DNA of 64,000 nucleotides from Bog-532 sp963833835 (GTDB taxonomy: Bacteria; Actinomycetota; Actinomycetes; Streptosporangiales; Streptosporangiaceae), in NCBI GenBank assembly GCA_963833835.1, contig CAWHZI010000014.1, positions 310,001 to 374,000 on the forward strand, given 5' to 3'. Positions 8,661-17,034 of the stretch are shown here, one piece after another. Within the stretch, counting starts at the first letter, position 1. Every line of letters begins with the position of its first letter. The notes beneath the pieces were generated by a model. It did not search any database and was not told where the DNA came from. It saw only the letters and a program-made list of their open reading frames with translations. The translations under genes and the position numbers were made by a program.

Positions 8661-9158
8661 TTATTCTTCGGCTTCGATCAGATGGCGGGCCGCACGGACC
8701 CGGAGGTCTTCCAGCAGATCGGCCTGAGCGCGGGCCCGGGCCAGCAGCTCGTCCAGCCACGCCTCGCTCAGCCGTGGCTCGGCCCCGGCCAGCTCGCGCA
8801 CGGTGCGCCAGCCCGCGGCCTTGCCTTCCACCCCGAGCCGGAGCAGTTCCAGCTCCTCCAGGCCGCTCAGCGGCGACCGGGTGCGCAGCCGCCCGTTGAA
8901 CTTCAGGCGGCCGGCCCGCTCCCCCAGCCAGGCCGCGGCCGTCTTGTAGTGCCGCACCGGCACACCGAGCAGGGCCATGATCTCCAGCAGCGCCCGGCGG
9001 TCGGCGTTGATCTCCCCCGCCAGCCGCTGCAGGGTAGCCCGGTCCGCGACCTCGTCGTGGCTGCGGGCCACGCGGTGGGCCAGCTCGGTCCCGGCGGTCG
9101 CGCCGGCCAGATGGTCGTTGAGGTAGATACCGATCAGCTCGGTGCGGGACCCGGCCAT
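8661..9158 (-). CDS. conserved helical hypothetical protein
   Basis: I do not recognise this 165-residue family. The sequence is almost all predicted alpha helix, starting TELIGIYLNDHLAGATAG, with charged amphipathic stretches, no signal peptide and no membrane segment. The layout is compatible with a ferritin-like or four-helix bundle, but no clear metal-ligand set is visible. Its ATG at 9158 shares one base with the stop of the upstream DUF574 methyltransferase (TGATG), so the two are translationally coupled. The stop lies in an AT-rich patch unusual for this genome. Confidence 0.6.
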   Translation of the reverse strand: MAGSRTELIGIYLNDHLAGATAGTELAHRVARSHDEVADRATLQRLAGEINADRRALLEIMALLGVPVRHYKTAAAWLGERAGRLKFNGRLRTRSPLSGLEELELLRLGVEGKAAGWRTVRELAGAEPRLSEAWLDELLARARAQADLLEDLRVRAARHLIEAEE

Positions 9159-9985
9159 CAGGGCTTGCGGGCGACGGCGCCGTAGTTGGCCAGCTCGCGG
9201 ATCACGCCGACCTCGGGATCGGGCGCGCGCCAGCGGTGCAGCTGGACCAGACCCGGCTCGATCAGCTCCAGGCCGCCCAGGAACCGCGCCACCTCGGCGT
9301 GGCTCCGCGGCGTGAGCTGGATCGGGGCCGACTCGTTGTAGGCCCGCATCGAGTTGCCCATCTCGCTGCTGGAGATATCGCTGGCCGGGTGGGAGATGAC
9401 CAGGTAACTGCCCGGCGCCACCTCGTCCAGCACCTGCCGGACCAGCGCCGCCGGACTCTCGGCGTCCGGGACGCAGTGCAGCAGGCCCAGCATCATCACC
9501 CCGACCGGCTGGCTGAAGTCGAGCGTGGCCTTGGCCTCGGCGATGATCTTCGCGGGCTCGTGGAAGTCCGCGCTGATGTAGGCGGTCTCGCCTTCGGGGC
9601 TGCTGGTCAGCAGGGCCCGGGCGTGGGACAGCACGATCGGGTCGTTGTCCACGTAGACCACGCGCGTCTCCGGCGCGAGCCGCTGAGCCACCTCGTGGGT
9701 GTTGTCGGCCGCGGGCAGCCCGGTGCCGATGTCCAGGAACTGCCGGATACCGGCCTCGTTGATCAGGTAGCGGACGGCCCGGCCGAGGAACTCGCGCTGA
9801 GCCCGCACACTGACCAGCACGTCCGGGAACGCGGCGATGACCTTCTCGGCCGTCTCCCGGTCGACGGCGAAGTTGTCCTTGCCGCCGAGCCAATAGTCGT
9901 AGACCCGGGCGATATGCGGGGTGGTGCTATCGATACCCAGATCGCGCCCGTCAGCCGCCACGACCGTCCTCCGACTCGCCTGCAT
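9158..9985 (-). CDS. DUF574 (Methyltransf_19) SAM-dependent methyltransferase
   Basis: The 275-residue product has the family hallmarks: ARVYDYWLGGKDNFAVDR near residues 27-44, QFLDIGTGLP as the SAM loop, VVYVDNDPIVLSHARALL, and MMLGLLHCVPD. The family is hugely expanded in actinomycetes and its substrates are mostly unknown. The gene is first in a two-gene leftward operon with the helical protein at 8661-9158. About 450 bases without genes lie upstream, up to lsr2. Confidence 0.85.
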   Translation of the reverse strand: MQASRRTVVAADGRDLGIDSTTPHIARVYDYWLGGKDNFAVDRETAEKVIAAFPDVLVSVRAQREFLGRAVRYLINEAGIRQFLDIGTGLPAADNTHEVAQRLAPETRVVYVDNDPIVLSHARALLTSSPEGETAYISADFHEPAKIIAEAKATLDFSQPVGVMMLGLLHCVPDAESPAALVRQVLDEVAPGSYLVISHPASDISSSEMGNSMRAYNESAPIQLTPRSHAEVARFLGGLELIEPGLVQLHRWRAPDPEVGVIRELANYGAVARKP

Positions 9986-10432
9986 GGTCTGATACGGCCC
10001 GGTCCGCCCGGGTTCGCCCCCGGCCAGCAGCCTAACCCACCTTTCCCGGCGGCATTTGCCGAACGCGATTCTGGGGCGACTCGGGCCCGCTTTGGGCCGC
10101 GCCCTGCGGCCGGTTTGGCGAATTCCGTGCCGTCATTGCAAACCCGGTGATCAACGCCGGGGCGATGTCTCTAGGATGGAATCAATAGTCGTCATCCAGA
10201 TCGAACGCGCCGCGATATCGACGGGCTTACCGCCATCCGCAGGGAAATTCCGCATGCACCTTCCGGTGTTCCCGAGGGTCAGGCTGGCATCAATCCCGCC
10301 GGTATCCGGCCGCGACACCGGCTGGGGCTGAGCGAACGAGCCGGGCGGCCGCTGCCCCGAACGGTGCAGCGGCCCGTGGCTCCCGGCGCCGATCAGCTAC
10401 GTCCGTTACCGATGTCCAGAATGGAGCGCGCA
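9986..10432. other. divergent intergenic region between DUF574 gene and lsr2
   Basis: These 447 bases hold no convincing gene. A short frame at 10056-10331 lacks a ribosome site and shows no family resemblance. I find no clear consensus promoter; a TAGGAT hexamer at 10172-10177 has no matching -35. The interval presumably contains both divergent promoters and an lsr2 leader. Confidence 0.5.
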
Positions 10433-10771
10433 ATGGCGCAAAAAGTACAGACCCTCTTCATCGATGACCTCGATGGCACCGAGGCGGAGGGCAGTGTTCA
10501 GTTCGGGCTGGACGGCACCGATTACGAGATCGACCTGAACTCCGAGCACGCCGAGGAACTGCGGGCAGCCCTGGGCCGCTACGTGGCCGCGGCCCGGCGG
10601 GTCAGCGGCACCGGCAGGCCCTCGGCCCGGCCCGGGCGCCGGAGCGCTTCGGCCGACGTCGACACCAAGGACGTCCGGCAGTGGGCCCGGGACCAGGGCA
10701 TCGAGCTCAAGGACCGGGGCCGGGTGCCGACCAGCGTGGTGGCCCGGTTCCGCGCGGCGACCGGAAAGTAG
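10433..10771 (+). CDS. lsr2: Lsr2 nucleoid-associated protein
   Basis: I place the start at the ATG at 10433, preceded by GGAG (10423-10426), giving the usual 112-residue Lsr2. The N-terminal dimerisation domain starts MAQKVQTLFIDDLDGTEAEG and contains FGLDGTDYEIDL. A basic serine/arginine linker follows. The C-terminal DNA-binding domain has VRQWARDQGIELKDRGRVP, including the RGR AT-hook-like loop that enters the minor groove. Lsr2 is the actinobacterial H-NS analogue that silences AT-rich and acquired DNA. The gene is monocistronic and ends before a strong terminator. Confidence 0.95.
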   Translation: MAQKVQTLFIDDLDGTEAEGSVQFGLDGTDYEIDLNSEHAEELRAALGRYVAAARRVSGTGRPSARPGRRSASADVDTKDVRQWARDQGIELKDRGRVPTSVVARFRAATGK

Positions 10772-10808
10772 GCCGGGTCCGCTTTCTCAGCGGTTTCTCG
10801 GCCGGACA

Positions 10809-10851
10809 GCATTCGGCCCCGGCCTGGTCACGCCAGGCCGGGGCCGAATGC
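10809..10851. terminator. strong bidirectional terminator between lsr2 and permease
   Basis: A perfect 19-bp stem (10809-10827 with 10833-10851) encloses a five-base loop. It lies between the convergent lsr2 and permease genes, with short A/T runs on the far side (cttaaa). It can terminate transcription from either direction. Confidence 0.85.
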
Positions 10852-10871
10852 TTAAACGGGTGGAGCAGGTA

Positions 10872-12335
10872 TTACAGCGAACGTGAGCTGGCCCGGTGCG
10901 AAGCCTGCCCGGCCGATTCCCGCGGGATGCTGAAGAAATCCGACTTCTGGATGAAGCGGGCCGAGAGCAGCAGGAGGATGCCGACCACCAAGGTGCCGAC
11001 CAGAGCCCAGTTCTGCGGAGCAGGCGAGGACAGCATGGTCTTGACCAGAACCCAGGTCAGGAACGCGGCCGCGGCGAAGGGCAGGATGCCGAGGATCAGC
11101 GCGTTCCAGAGGTTGGCGATGACCCGGCGCCGGTAGTACACGATCGTCGCCATCGCCGTGAGCACGTAAAACGAGATGTACAAGATGCCCGAGTCGTCGA
11201 TCAGATAAGTGAAGGCGTTCTGCACCGTGGTGGCGAGCAGGTAGATCCAGCCGATGACGATGAGCAGCATGCCGGTCAAGATGCTGGCCGCGGTGGGGGT
11301 GCGGAACCGGGGCGAGACGTTGCTCAGGAACACCGGCAGGGTCCGGCGGCTGGCCATGCCGTAGATGATGCGGGCGATGACCACGATGCTGGTGCCGGTG
11401 GTGCCGATCACCGACAGGGCCAGGCCCAGCGCCATCACCTTGGCCCAGTCGCCACCGGCCAGCGACTGGGCCACGAAGACCAGCGCGGAGGAGGAGTTGG
11501 CCTGGAGCTTGGCCGGGGTGGTGCCGCCCTGCAGGCCGAGGATCGAGATCGTGTAGATGATGGCCAGGCAGGCCACGGCGATCACAGCCGCGCGGCCCGG
11601 GTTGCGGTGCTTGTGCTTGACTTCCTCGTTCACGTAGACGGTCGCGTCCCAGCCGGTGAAGGCGAACACGGCCAGCAGGAACCCGGCCACCGGGCTGCCC
11701 TTGCCGCCGATGCCGTGCAGGCTGAACCAGCCGGAGGTGATGGGGAAGGTGCCGTGCTTGTGGCTGAGCACCGAGATCAGCCCGAAGATGGCGAAGCCGA
11801 GCAGGATCGTGTACTCGCCGATGGCGATGCCGACCTGGGTGCGGGCGGTCAGCCGGATGCCGGCCACCGCGATGGCCAGCAGGATCACGACCACGATCGT
11901 GCTGATGATGACGTTCGGCCAGGGTGCGTTGGCGTTGCCGCCGAAGATCTCGATCACCGAGGGCCCGAGCACGATCACCCCACTGACCGTGGCCACCACG
12001 TTCCCGGCGATCATCAGCCAGCCGGTCATGAAGCCCAGGTCCGGGCTGATGGCCCGGCCGACCCACTCAAACGAGGCCCCGACGTTCGCGCTCCACAGGT
12101 TCAGCCGGCGGTAGGCGTTGGCGATGATCAGCATCGGGATCGCGGTGATGACGACGATCACCACGCTGCCGTAAGCGGTCGCGAGTGCCAGCGCGGCCAG
12201 CGTCAGGCCAACCGATACGGCTGGCGCCGACGTCGCCATGCCGATGACCACGTCTTGGGCCACACCAAGGGCATCAGGCTGTAGCGACGCCTCATGCCGT
12301 GGCACGGGAGTGGTCTCAACCACCCGATCAGCCAT
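10872..12335 (-). CDS. APC-superfamily amino acid permease
   Basis: This 487-residue protein has about twelve membrane helices and APC-family features: GMATSAPAVSVGLTLAAL in helix 1, a SFEWVGRAISPDLGFMTGW segment after helix 2, and FAFTGWDATVYVNEEVKHKHRNPGRA in the middle, which resembles the conserved sodium-independent amino-acid transporter loop. It imports or exchanges amino acids or polyamines at the cytoplasmic membrane; the substrate cannot be read. The gene is convergent with lsr2 across the terminator and divergent from the acyl-CoA ligase. Confidence 0.85.
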   Translation of the reverse strand: MADRVVETTPVPRHEASLQPDALGVAQDVVIGMATSAPAVSVGLTLAALALATAYGSVVIVVITAIPMLIIANAYRRLNLWSANVGASFEWVGRAISPDLGFMTGWLMIAGNVVATVSGVIVLGPSVIEIFGGNANAPWPNVIISTIVVVILLAIAVAGIRLTARTQVGIAIGEYTILLGFAIFGLISVLSHKHGTFPITSGWFSLHGIGGKGSPVAGFLLAVFAFTGWDATVYVNEEVKHKHRNPGRAAVIAVACLAIIYTISILGLQGGTTPAKLQANSSSALVFVAQSLAGGDWAKVMALGLALSVIGTTGTSIVVIARIIYGMASRRTLPVFLSNVSPRFRTPTAASILTGMLLIVIGWIYLLATTVQNAFTYLIDDSGILYISFYVLTAMATIVYYRRRVIANLWNALILGILPFAAAAFLTWVLVKTMLSSPAPQNWALVGTLVVGILLLLSARFIQKSDFFSIPRESAGQASHRASSRSL

Positions 12336-12787
12336 GCAAATATCTCCTCTGGTCCGCCCAGCCCCATCCCCCCGCGGCCTGTGCCGCAGACGGCCGGCAG
12401 CGTTTTCACCGGCGAGTGGCTCACCGCACCATAATCACTTCTGCACCCTCGGTAAACGGACACTGGGAAAAATTTCGTCACAATTTACGGGGTATCGGGC
12501 CGGCTTCTTGCGGCGCATCGAGCTGGCTTCCTGGATATCACTTTAAGTTCTGTTTATATTACTTAACGTAACGGGTGGATTGAGGCGGCCGCTGATTTGC
12601 CGGCGGGCACCCCCCGGGCTTCACGGAGCCATTCCGCATTCTCGTTTTCCAGGCCCCGGCGTACCGTTTTGTCCGGGTCTTGAGCGTGGGCGGGCCGGCT
12701 CGTAAGGTTCGCCTGACAGTGTTCGTGCGACAGTTTCTGCCTCACTGGGCGGCGTCGCGTAGAGAGTCGCGTAGAGAAGAGGCGAGC
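12336..12787. other. divergent regulatory region, AT-rich core
   Basis: This 452-bp gap between the permease (leftward) and the acyl-CoA ligase (rightward) contains no gene. A strikingly AT-rich stretch at about 12541-12575 includes TATATT (12555-12560) and a near-palindrome of TTAC and GTAA arms around TTAAC. Just before the ligase start, GTCGCGTAGAGA is repeated in tandem (12754-12765, 12766-12777). The region probably holds divergent promoters and an operator. Confidence 0.5.
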
Positions 12788-14431
12788 GTGGGGACCAAGC
12801 ACCTGGCCCGGCAGGCGGAACGGCAGCTCGAACGGCACGGTGACGGCGACTCGCTCTTCTTCGAGGACCGCTGGTACACCCGGGGCTGGATGGCCGACCA
12901 GGCCGCCCGGTTCGCGACCGGCCTGGCCGGGCTGGGGGTCCGGCCCGGCGACCGGCTGGTGGTGCTGATGGCCAACTGCCCGGAGGTGCTGGTCACCTAC
13001 AACGCGGCCTGGCGGGCCGGCGCGGTGGTGACACCGTTGATCTTCCTGGTCAGCGAGGACGAACTGCGGCACGCGCTGGCCGACTCCGGCGCGGTGGCGG
13101 TGGTGACCACCCCCGAGTTCCTGCCCAAGGTCCAGGGCGCGGCCCGGGGCGTGGACAGCGTCCGGTTCATCGTGGTTGCCGGGGCCGGTGTTGATGCTGA
13201 GGCTGGGGTGGCTGGCGGGGCTGGGATGGCTGGCGGGACTGACGGGGTTGGCGGGGCCTTCGGGGCTGGCGGGGCTGGCGGGGCGCGGGTGGTCAGCTTC
13301 GCCGAGGTGGCGGCGGCCGCGCCGGGGACGATCGTGGACCGGGCCGACGACGACCTGGCCGCGCTGCTGTACACCGGCGGCACGACCGGCCGGTCCAAGG
13401 GTGTGCCGCTGACCCACGCCAACCTGTTCTGGTGCGGCTCGTCCTCGCACCAGGCACCCGGGGCGGACGGGCTGACCTCCACGCTGATGCCGCTGCCGCT
13501 GGCCCACGCCTACGGCCTGCTGGTCACCTGCATAGGCATGCACGCGGAGACCCCGCAGCGATCGATCCTGATGCGGTGGTTCGACCCGGCCGGGTGGCTC
13601 AAGCTGGCCCAGCAGCACCGGGCCCAGCGGACCACGCTGGTGCCCTCGATGATCCAGATGCTGCTGGCCCAGCCGCTGGAGGAGGCCGACCTGTCGGCGC
13701 TGGTCGCGGTGTCGTCCGGGGCCGCCCCGCTGGCGGCCGAGGTCCGGGAGGAGTTCGAGCGCCGGGTACCGGGCGCCGCGGTCTACGAGGGCTACGGCTG
13801 CACCGAGTCGGCCTCGATCATCGCCTCGAACCCGATCGGCGCCCGCCGGGTGGGCAGCGTGGGCCTGCCCGTACCCGGGTGCACGGTGCAGATCCGGGAC
13901 GACGCCGACCGGGTACTGGCCCCAGGCGAGGACGGGGAGATCTGCGTCCAGTCCCCCGGCGTGCTGTCCGGCTACTGGCAGGCACCGGAGGCCACCGCAA
14001 CCGCAGTGCGGGACGGCTGGCTGTACACCGGTGACATCGGCCACCTGGACGCCGACGGCTACGTGTACGTGGTGGACCGGAAGAAGGACCTGATCATCCG
14101 GGGCGGCTTCAACGTCTACCCGCGCGACGTGGAGGACGTGCTGCTGACCCATCCGGCGGTGGCCCAGGCCGCCGTGGTTGGCCAGCCCGATCCCCGGCTG
14201 GGCGAGGAGGTGATCGGGTTCGTCGCGCTGCGGCCTGGCGCGACCGCCACCGAGGACGAACTCGTCGCCCACGCCAAGGCCCGGCTGGCCGCGACCAAGT
14301 ACCCGCGCGAGGTCCGGATCGTGCCCGCCATCCCGCTGACCAGTGTGGGCAAGCTCGACCGCAAGCGGCTGCGGACCCAGGTCCGCGAGGAGGGTGCCGC
14401 CGAGGAAGGTGCCGCCGCCAGCGGTAGCTAG
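12788..14431 (+). CDS. acyl-CoA synthetase (AMP-dependent ligase)
   Basis: I start the protein at the GTG at 12788, six bases after AAGAGG, giving 547 residues. ANL-family motifs are complete: the P-loop YTGGTTGRSKGVPLTH (about residues 196-211), YGCTES, YTGDIG, and the hinge and core DRKKDLIIRGGFNVYPRDVED. The C-terminal catalytic lysine is in SVGKLDRKRL. Such enzymes activate fatty or aromatic acids as acyl-AMP and then acyl-CoA. Residues about 130-165 are a glycine/alanine-rich insert encoded by repeated GGCTGGCGGGG units, probably a surface-loop expansion by slippage. The acyl chain used cannot be told from the sequence. Confidence 0.85.
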   Translation: MGTKHLARQAERQLERHGDGDSLFFEDRWYTRGWMADQAARFATGLAGLGVRPGDRLVVLMANCPEVLVTYNAAWRAGAVVTPLIFLVSEDELRHALADSGAVAVVTTPEFLPKVQGAARGVDSVRFIVVAGAGVDAEAGVAGGAGMAGGTDGVGGAFGAGGAGGARVVSFAEVAAAAPGTIVDRADDDLAALLYTGGTTGRSKGVPLTHANLFWCGSSSHQAPGADGLTSTLMPLPLAHAYGLLVTCIGMHAETPQRSILMRWFDPAGWLKLAQQHRAQRTTLVPSMIQMLLAQPLEEADLSALVAVSSGAAPLAAEVREEFERRVPGAAVYEGYGCTESASIIASNPIGARRVGSVGLPVPGCTVQIRDDADRVLAPGEDGEICVQSPGVLSGYWQAPEATATAVRDGWLYTGDIGHLDADGYVYVVDRKKDLIIRGGFNVYPRDVEDVLLTHPAVAQAAVVGQPDPRLGEEVIGFVALRPGATATEDELVAHAKARLAATKYPREVRIVPAIPLTSVGKLDRKRLRTQVREEGAAEEGAAASGS

Positions 14432-14502
14432 TTACGGTCGGGGTATCTAGGCTGGCAGAAAGGCTCGCGCGCACGCTACGACGCGGAAGGGCGGCTGATC
14501 CG

Positions 14503-16221
14503 GTGGGAGCTGAACTGTCTCCGGCAACCCGGAACGACATGATCGACAAGATGAGCGAGGCCGAGGTCGACATCCTCGTCGTCGGAGGAGGGGTGGTCGG
14601 AGCAGGTTCAGCGCTCGATGCCGTGACCCGGGGACTGAGCACGGCGATCGTCGAGGCCCGGGACTGGGCCAGCGGCACTTCCAGCCGGTCCAGCAAGCTC
14701 ATCCACGGTGGCCTGCGCTACCTGGAGATGATGGACTTCGGACTGGTCCGGGAGGCGCTGCACGAACGCGGCCTGCTGCTGGACCGGCTCGCCCCGCACC
14801 TGGTCCATCCGGTGCGGTTCCTGTACCCGTTGACCAAGCACTGGGAGCGCCCCTACGTGGGCGCCGGGATCGCGCTGTACGACGGGATGGCCATCGCCTC
14901 GGGCACCGCGCACGGGCTGAAGCTGGGCAAGCACATGACCCGTAAGCAGGCCCTGCGGCACGCGCCGGCCCTGCGCCCGGACTCGCTCACCGGCGCCATT
15001 CAGTACTCGGACGCGCAGGTGGACGACGCCCGGCACACGCTGACCGTGGTCCGCACGGCGGTGGAGTTTGGCGCGCTGGCCGCCAACCGGTGCCAGATCA
15101 CCGGGTTCCTGCGGCAGGGCGAGCGGGTCACCGGCGCCGAGGTCGTGGACCTGGAAAGCGGGCGGGCGTTCTCGGTCCGGGCCAAGCAGGTCATCAACGC
15201 GACCGGGGTGTGGACCGACGACACCCAGGCCCTGGCTGACGCCCGCGGCCAGTTCCACGTCCGCGCGTCCAAGGGCATTCACCTGGTCGTGCCGCGGGAC
15301 CGGCTGCAGTCCGACACCGGGATCATCCTGCGCACCGAGAAAAGTGTGCTGTTCGTGATCCCGTGGGGCCGGCACTGGATCATCGGCACCACCGACACCG
15401 ACTGGTCGCTGGACAAGGCTCACCCGGCGGCCAGCTCCCGCGACATCGACTACCTGCTCGAGCACGTCAACTCGGTGCTGAACTCCCCCCTGACCCGGGA
15501 GGACGTCGAAGGCGTGTACGCCGGGCTGCGGCCGCTGCTGAGCGGGGAGTCCGAGTCCACGTCCAAGCTGTCCCGCGAGCACGTGGTGGGCCACCCGGTA
15601 CCCGGCCTGGTGGTGGTGGCCGGCGGCAAGTACACCACCTACCGGGTGATGGGCAAGGACGCGGTGGACGAGGCCGCGTTCGGCCTGGACGCCCGGGTGC
15701 CGGAGTCCTGCACCGACAGGGTCCCGCTGCTGGGCGCGGACGGGTACCAGGCCCTGTGGAACCAGCGCCGGTCGCTGGCGGACGCGACCGGTATCCACCC
15801 GGCCCGGGTCGAGCACCTGCTGAACCGGTACGGCTCCTGTGTGCACGAGTTGCTGGCCATGATCCGGGAGGAGCCAGCCCTGGCCGAACCGCTGCCGGGG
15901 GCCGACGACTACCTGGCCGTGGAAGCTCGTTATGCCGTGACCCACGAGGGCGCCCGCCATGTGGACGATGTGCTGGCCCGCCGGACCAGGATCTCGATCG
16001 AGTCCTGGGACCGGGGGGTGGCCGCCGCCCCTGCCGTGGCGAAGCTGATCGCCGGCCCGCTGGGCTGGGACTCCGACCAGGCGCAGCGCGAGGTCGACCA
16101 CTACCTGGCGCGCGTCCGGGCCGAACGCGACTCCCAGACCAAGCCCGACGACGACACCGCCGAAGCCGCGCGCCTGGGCGCCCCCGAGATCCGCCCCCCG
16201 GTGACCATCAGGGGGCTGTGA
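14503..16221 (+). CDS. glpD: glycerol-3-phosphate dehydrogenase
   Basis: The frame from the GTG at 14503 gives 572 residues, the usual length for actinobacterial GlpD; ATGs at 14539 and 14551 are alternative starts. It has the FAD-binding ILVVGGGVVGAGSALDAVTRG at the N-terminus, the GlpD signature SGTSSRSSKLIHGGLRYLE, IPWGRHWIIGTTDTDW, and a C-terminal helical domain. The enzyme oxidises glycerol-3-phosphate to dihydroxyacetone phosphate at the membrane and feeds electrons to quinone. It follows the acyl-CoA ligase by 71 bases, a possible lipid-catabolism pairing. Confidence 0.92.
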   Translation: MGAELSPATRNDMIDKMSEAEVDILVVGGGVVGAGSALDAVTRGLSTAIVEARDWASGTSSRSSKLIHGGLRYLEMMDFGLVREALHERGLLLDRLAPHLVHPVRFLYPLTKHWERPYVGAGIALYDGMAIASGTAHGLKLGKHMTRKQALRHAPALRPDSLTGAIQYSDAQVDDARHTLTVVRTAVEFGALAANRCQITGFLRQGERVTGAEVVDLESGRAFSVRAKQVINATGVWTDDTQALADARGQFHVRASKGIHLVVPRDRLQSDTGIILRTEKSVLFVIPWGRHWIIGTTDTDWSLDKAHPAASSRDIDYLLEHVNSVLNSPLTREDVEGVYAGLRPLLSGESESTSKLSREHVVGHPVPGLVVVAGGKYTTYRVMGKDAVDEAAFGLDARVPESCTDRVPLLGADGYQALWNQRRSLADATGIHPARVEHLLNRYGSCVHELLAMIREEPALAEPLPGADDYLAVEARYAVTHEGARHVDDVLARRTRISIESWDRGVAAAPAVAKLIAGPLGWDSDQAQREVDHYLARVRAERDSQTKPDDDTAEAARLGAPEIRPPVTIRGL

Positions 16222-17034
16222 CGCGGGGCGCGGCTTGTGGCGTGGGGCTGATAGGGCGCCCGGGGCGGTGAGTTCCCCGGGCGCTGGGGCTCCACGCGAG
16301 TGACGGCTGAGTCGTATGGGGGCGCTGGGGCGCTGAGTCGTGTGGGGATGCTGGGGGCCGCGTGGTGGCCGGGCGCGCGGGGTTGAGGGGCTTCACTGGA
16401 GCATCTGCAGGGATTATCCCTGCAGATGCTCCAGATTGGGCTGAATGCAGTTCTGGTGAGGCGGCTGTGACTGGTGAGGTGCCGGCGTGCGGGGCGGGGC
16501 CGGCCGGGGGACCCTGGGCATCGCTGGTCTGCGCCATCGCTCCGATCGGCGCCGGTTCCTGGGAGCGGGGGCCGGGTCAACGGCCGGCGCAGCCGGTCGC
16601 GGAGCGACGCCGAAGGCGCCGTTGACGCGAAGCCCGCGACCTGGACAATGGGGCGCCGGAGAGATGGCCCCACCTTGAGGCCGACCCATTAGCGTCGCTG
16701 GGCTCGACGGGAGGCCGGGGCTCACGCGACGCGCGGGGCTGGAAGGACGCCTGCGGTGGCAGTCCGCCGCCGGAGTGCCACCGGCTTACGCACCCAATGG
16801 CGCCTGGCTGCGCGCGCTGGCTGGGCTGGGCCGGGCTGGGGCTGGCTGGGCTGGGGCTGGCCGGGCTTGGGCTGGGCGGGCTTGGGCTGGGCTGCGGGTG
16901 TAGGGCGCCGGAGGGATGGCCTGCGCTCGGATTGGTGCGTCGTGGGGTGGTTGGGCCTCTGACGGATGGCGGGACGGCCTCTACCCGGTCGAGATCCCGC
17001 TGGCCCGTGCCCGCCCGTAACCGCCCCGGCAGCA
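16222..17034. other. gene-free stretch between glpD and GGDEF-EAL gene
   Basis: These 813 bases hold no gene I can support. Open frames on both strands are proline-, arginine- or glycine-rich and lack ribosome sites. Two structures stand out: a perfect 39-bp palindrome at 16396-16434, and a degenerate GGGCTGGGGCTGGC-type repeat tract at about 16815-16900. The rest appears to be 3' flanking sequence of two convergent genes. Confidence 0.6.
16396..16434. repeat. perfect 39-bp palindrome
   Basis: CTGGAGCATCTGCAGGGA (16396-16413) is followed by three bases and its exact reverse complement (16417-16434). With ATT/TAT pairing the dyad extends to 19 bp around a single central base. It lies about 175 bp after glpD. 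No T-run follows, so a factor-independent terminator is not certain; it could be an RNA hairpin or a protein-binding site. Confidence 0.8.

Noticed and set aside
8634..8664. Factor-independent terminator after the FkbM gene
   Set aside because: T-runs are present (8644-8662), but I could not find a stable stem directly before them.
10056..10331. Small gene upstream of lsr2
   Set aside because: No ribosome site, low coding bias and no recognisable motif; it is more likely leader or promoter DNA.
12563..14272. 569-codon minus-strand frame opposite the acyl-CoA ligase
   Set aside because: The composition is typical of an antisense shadow and the ligase on the other strand has all ANL motifs.
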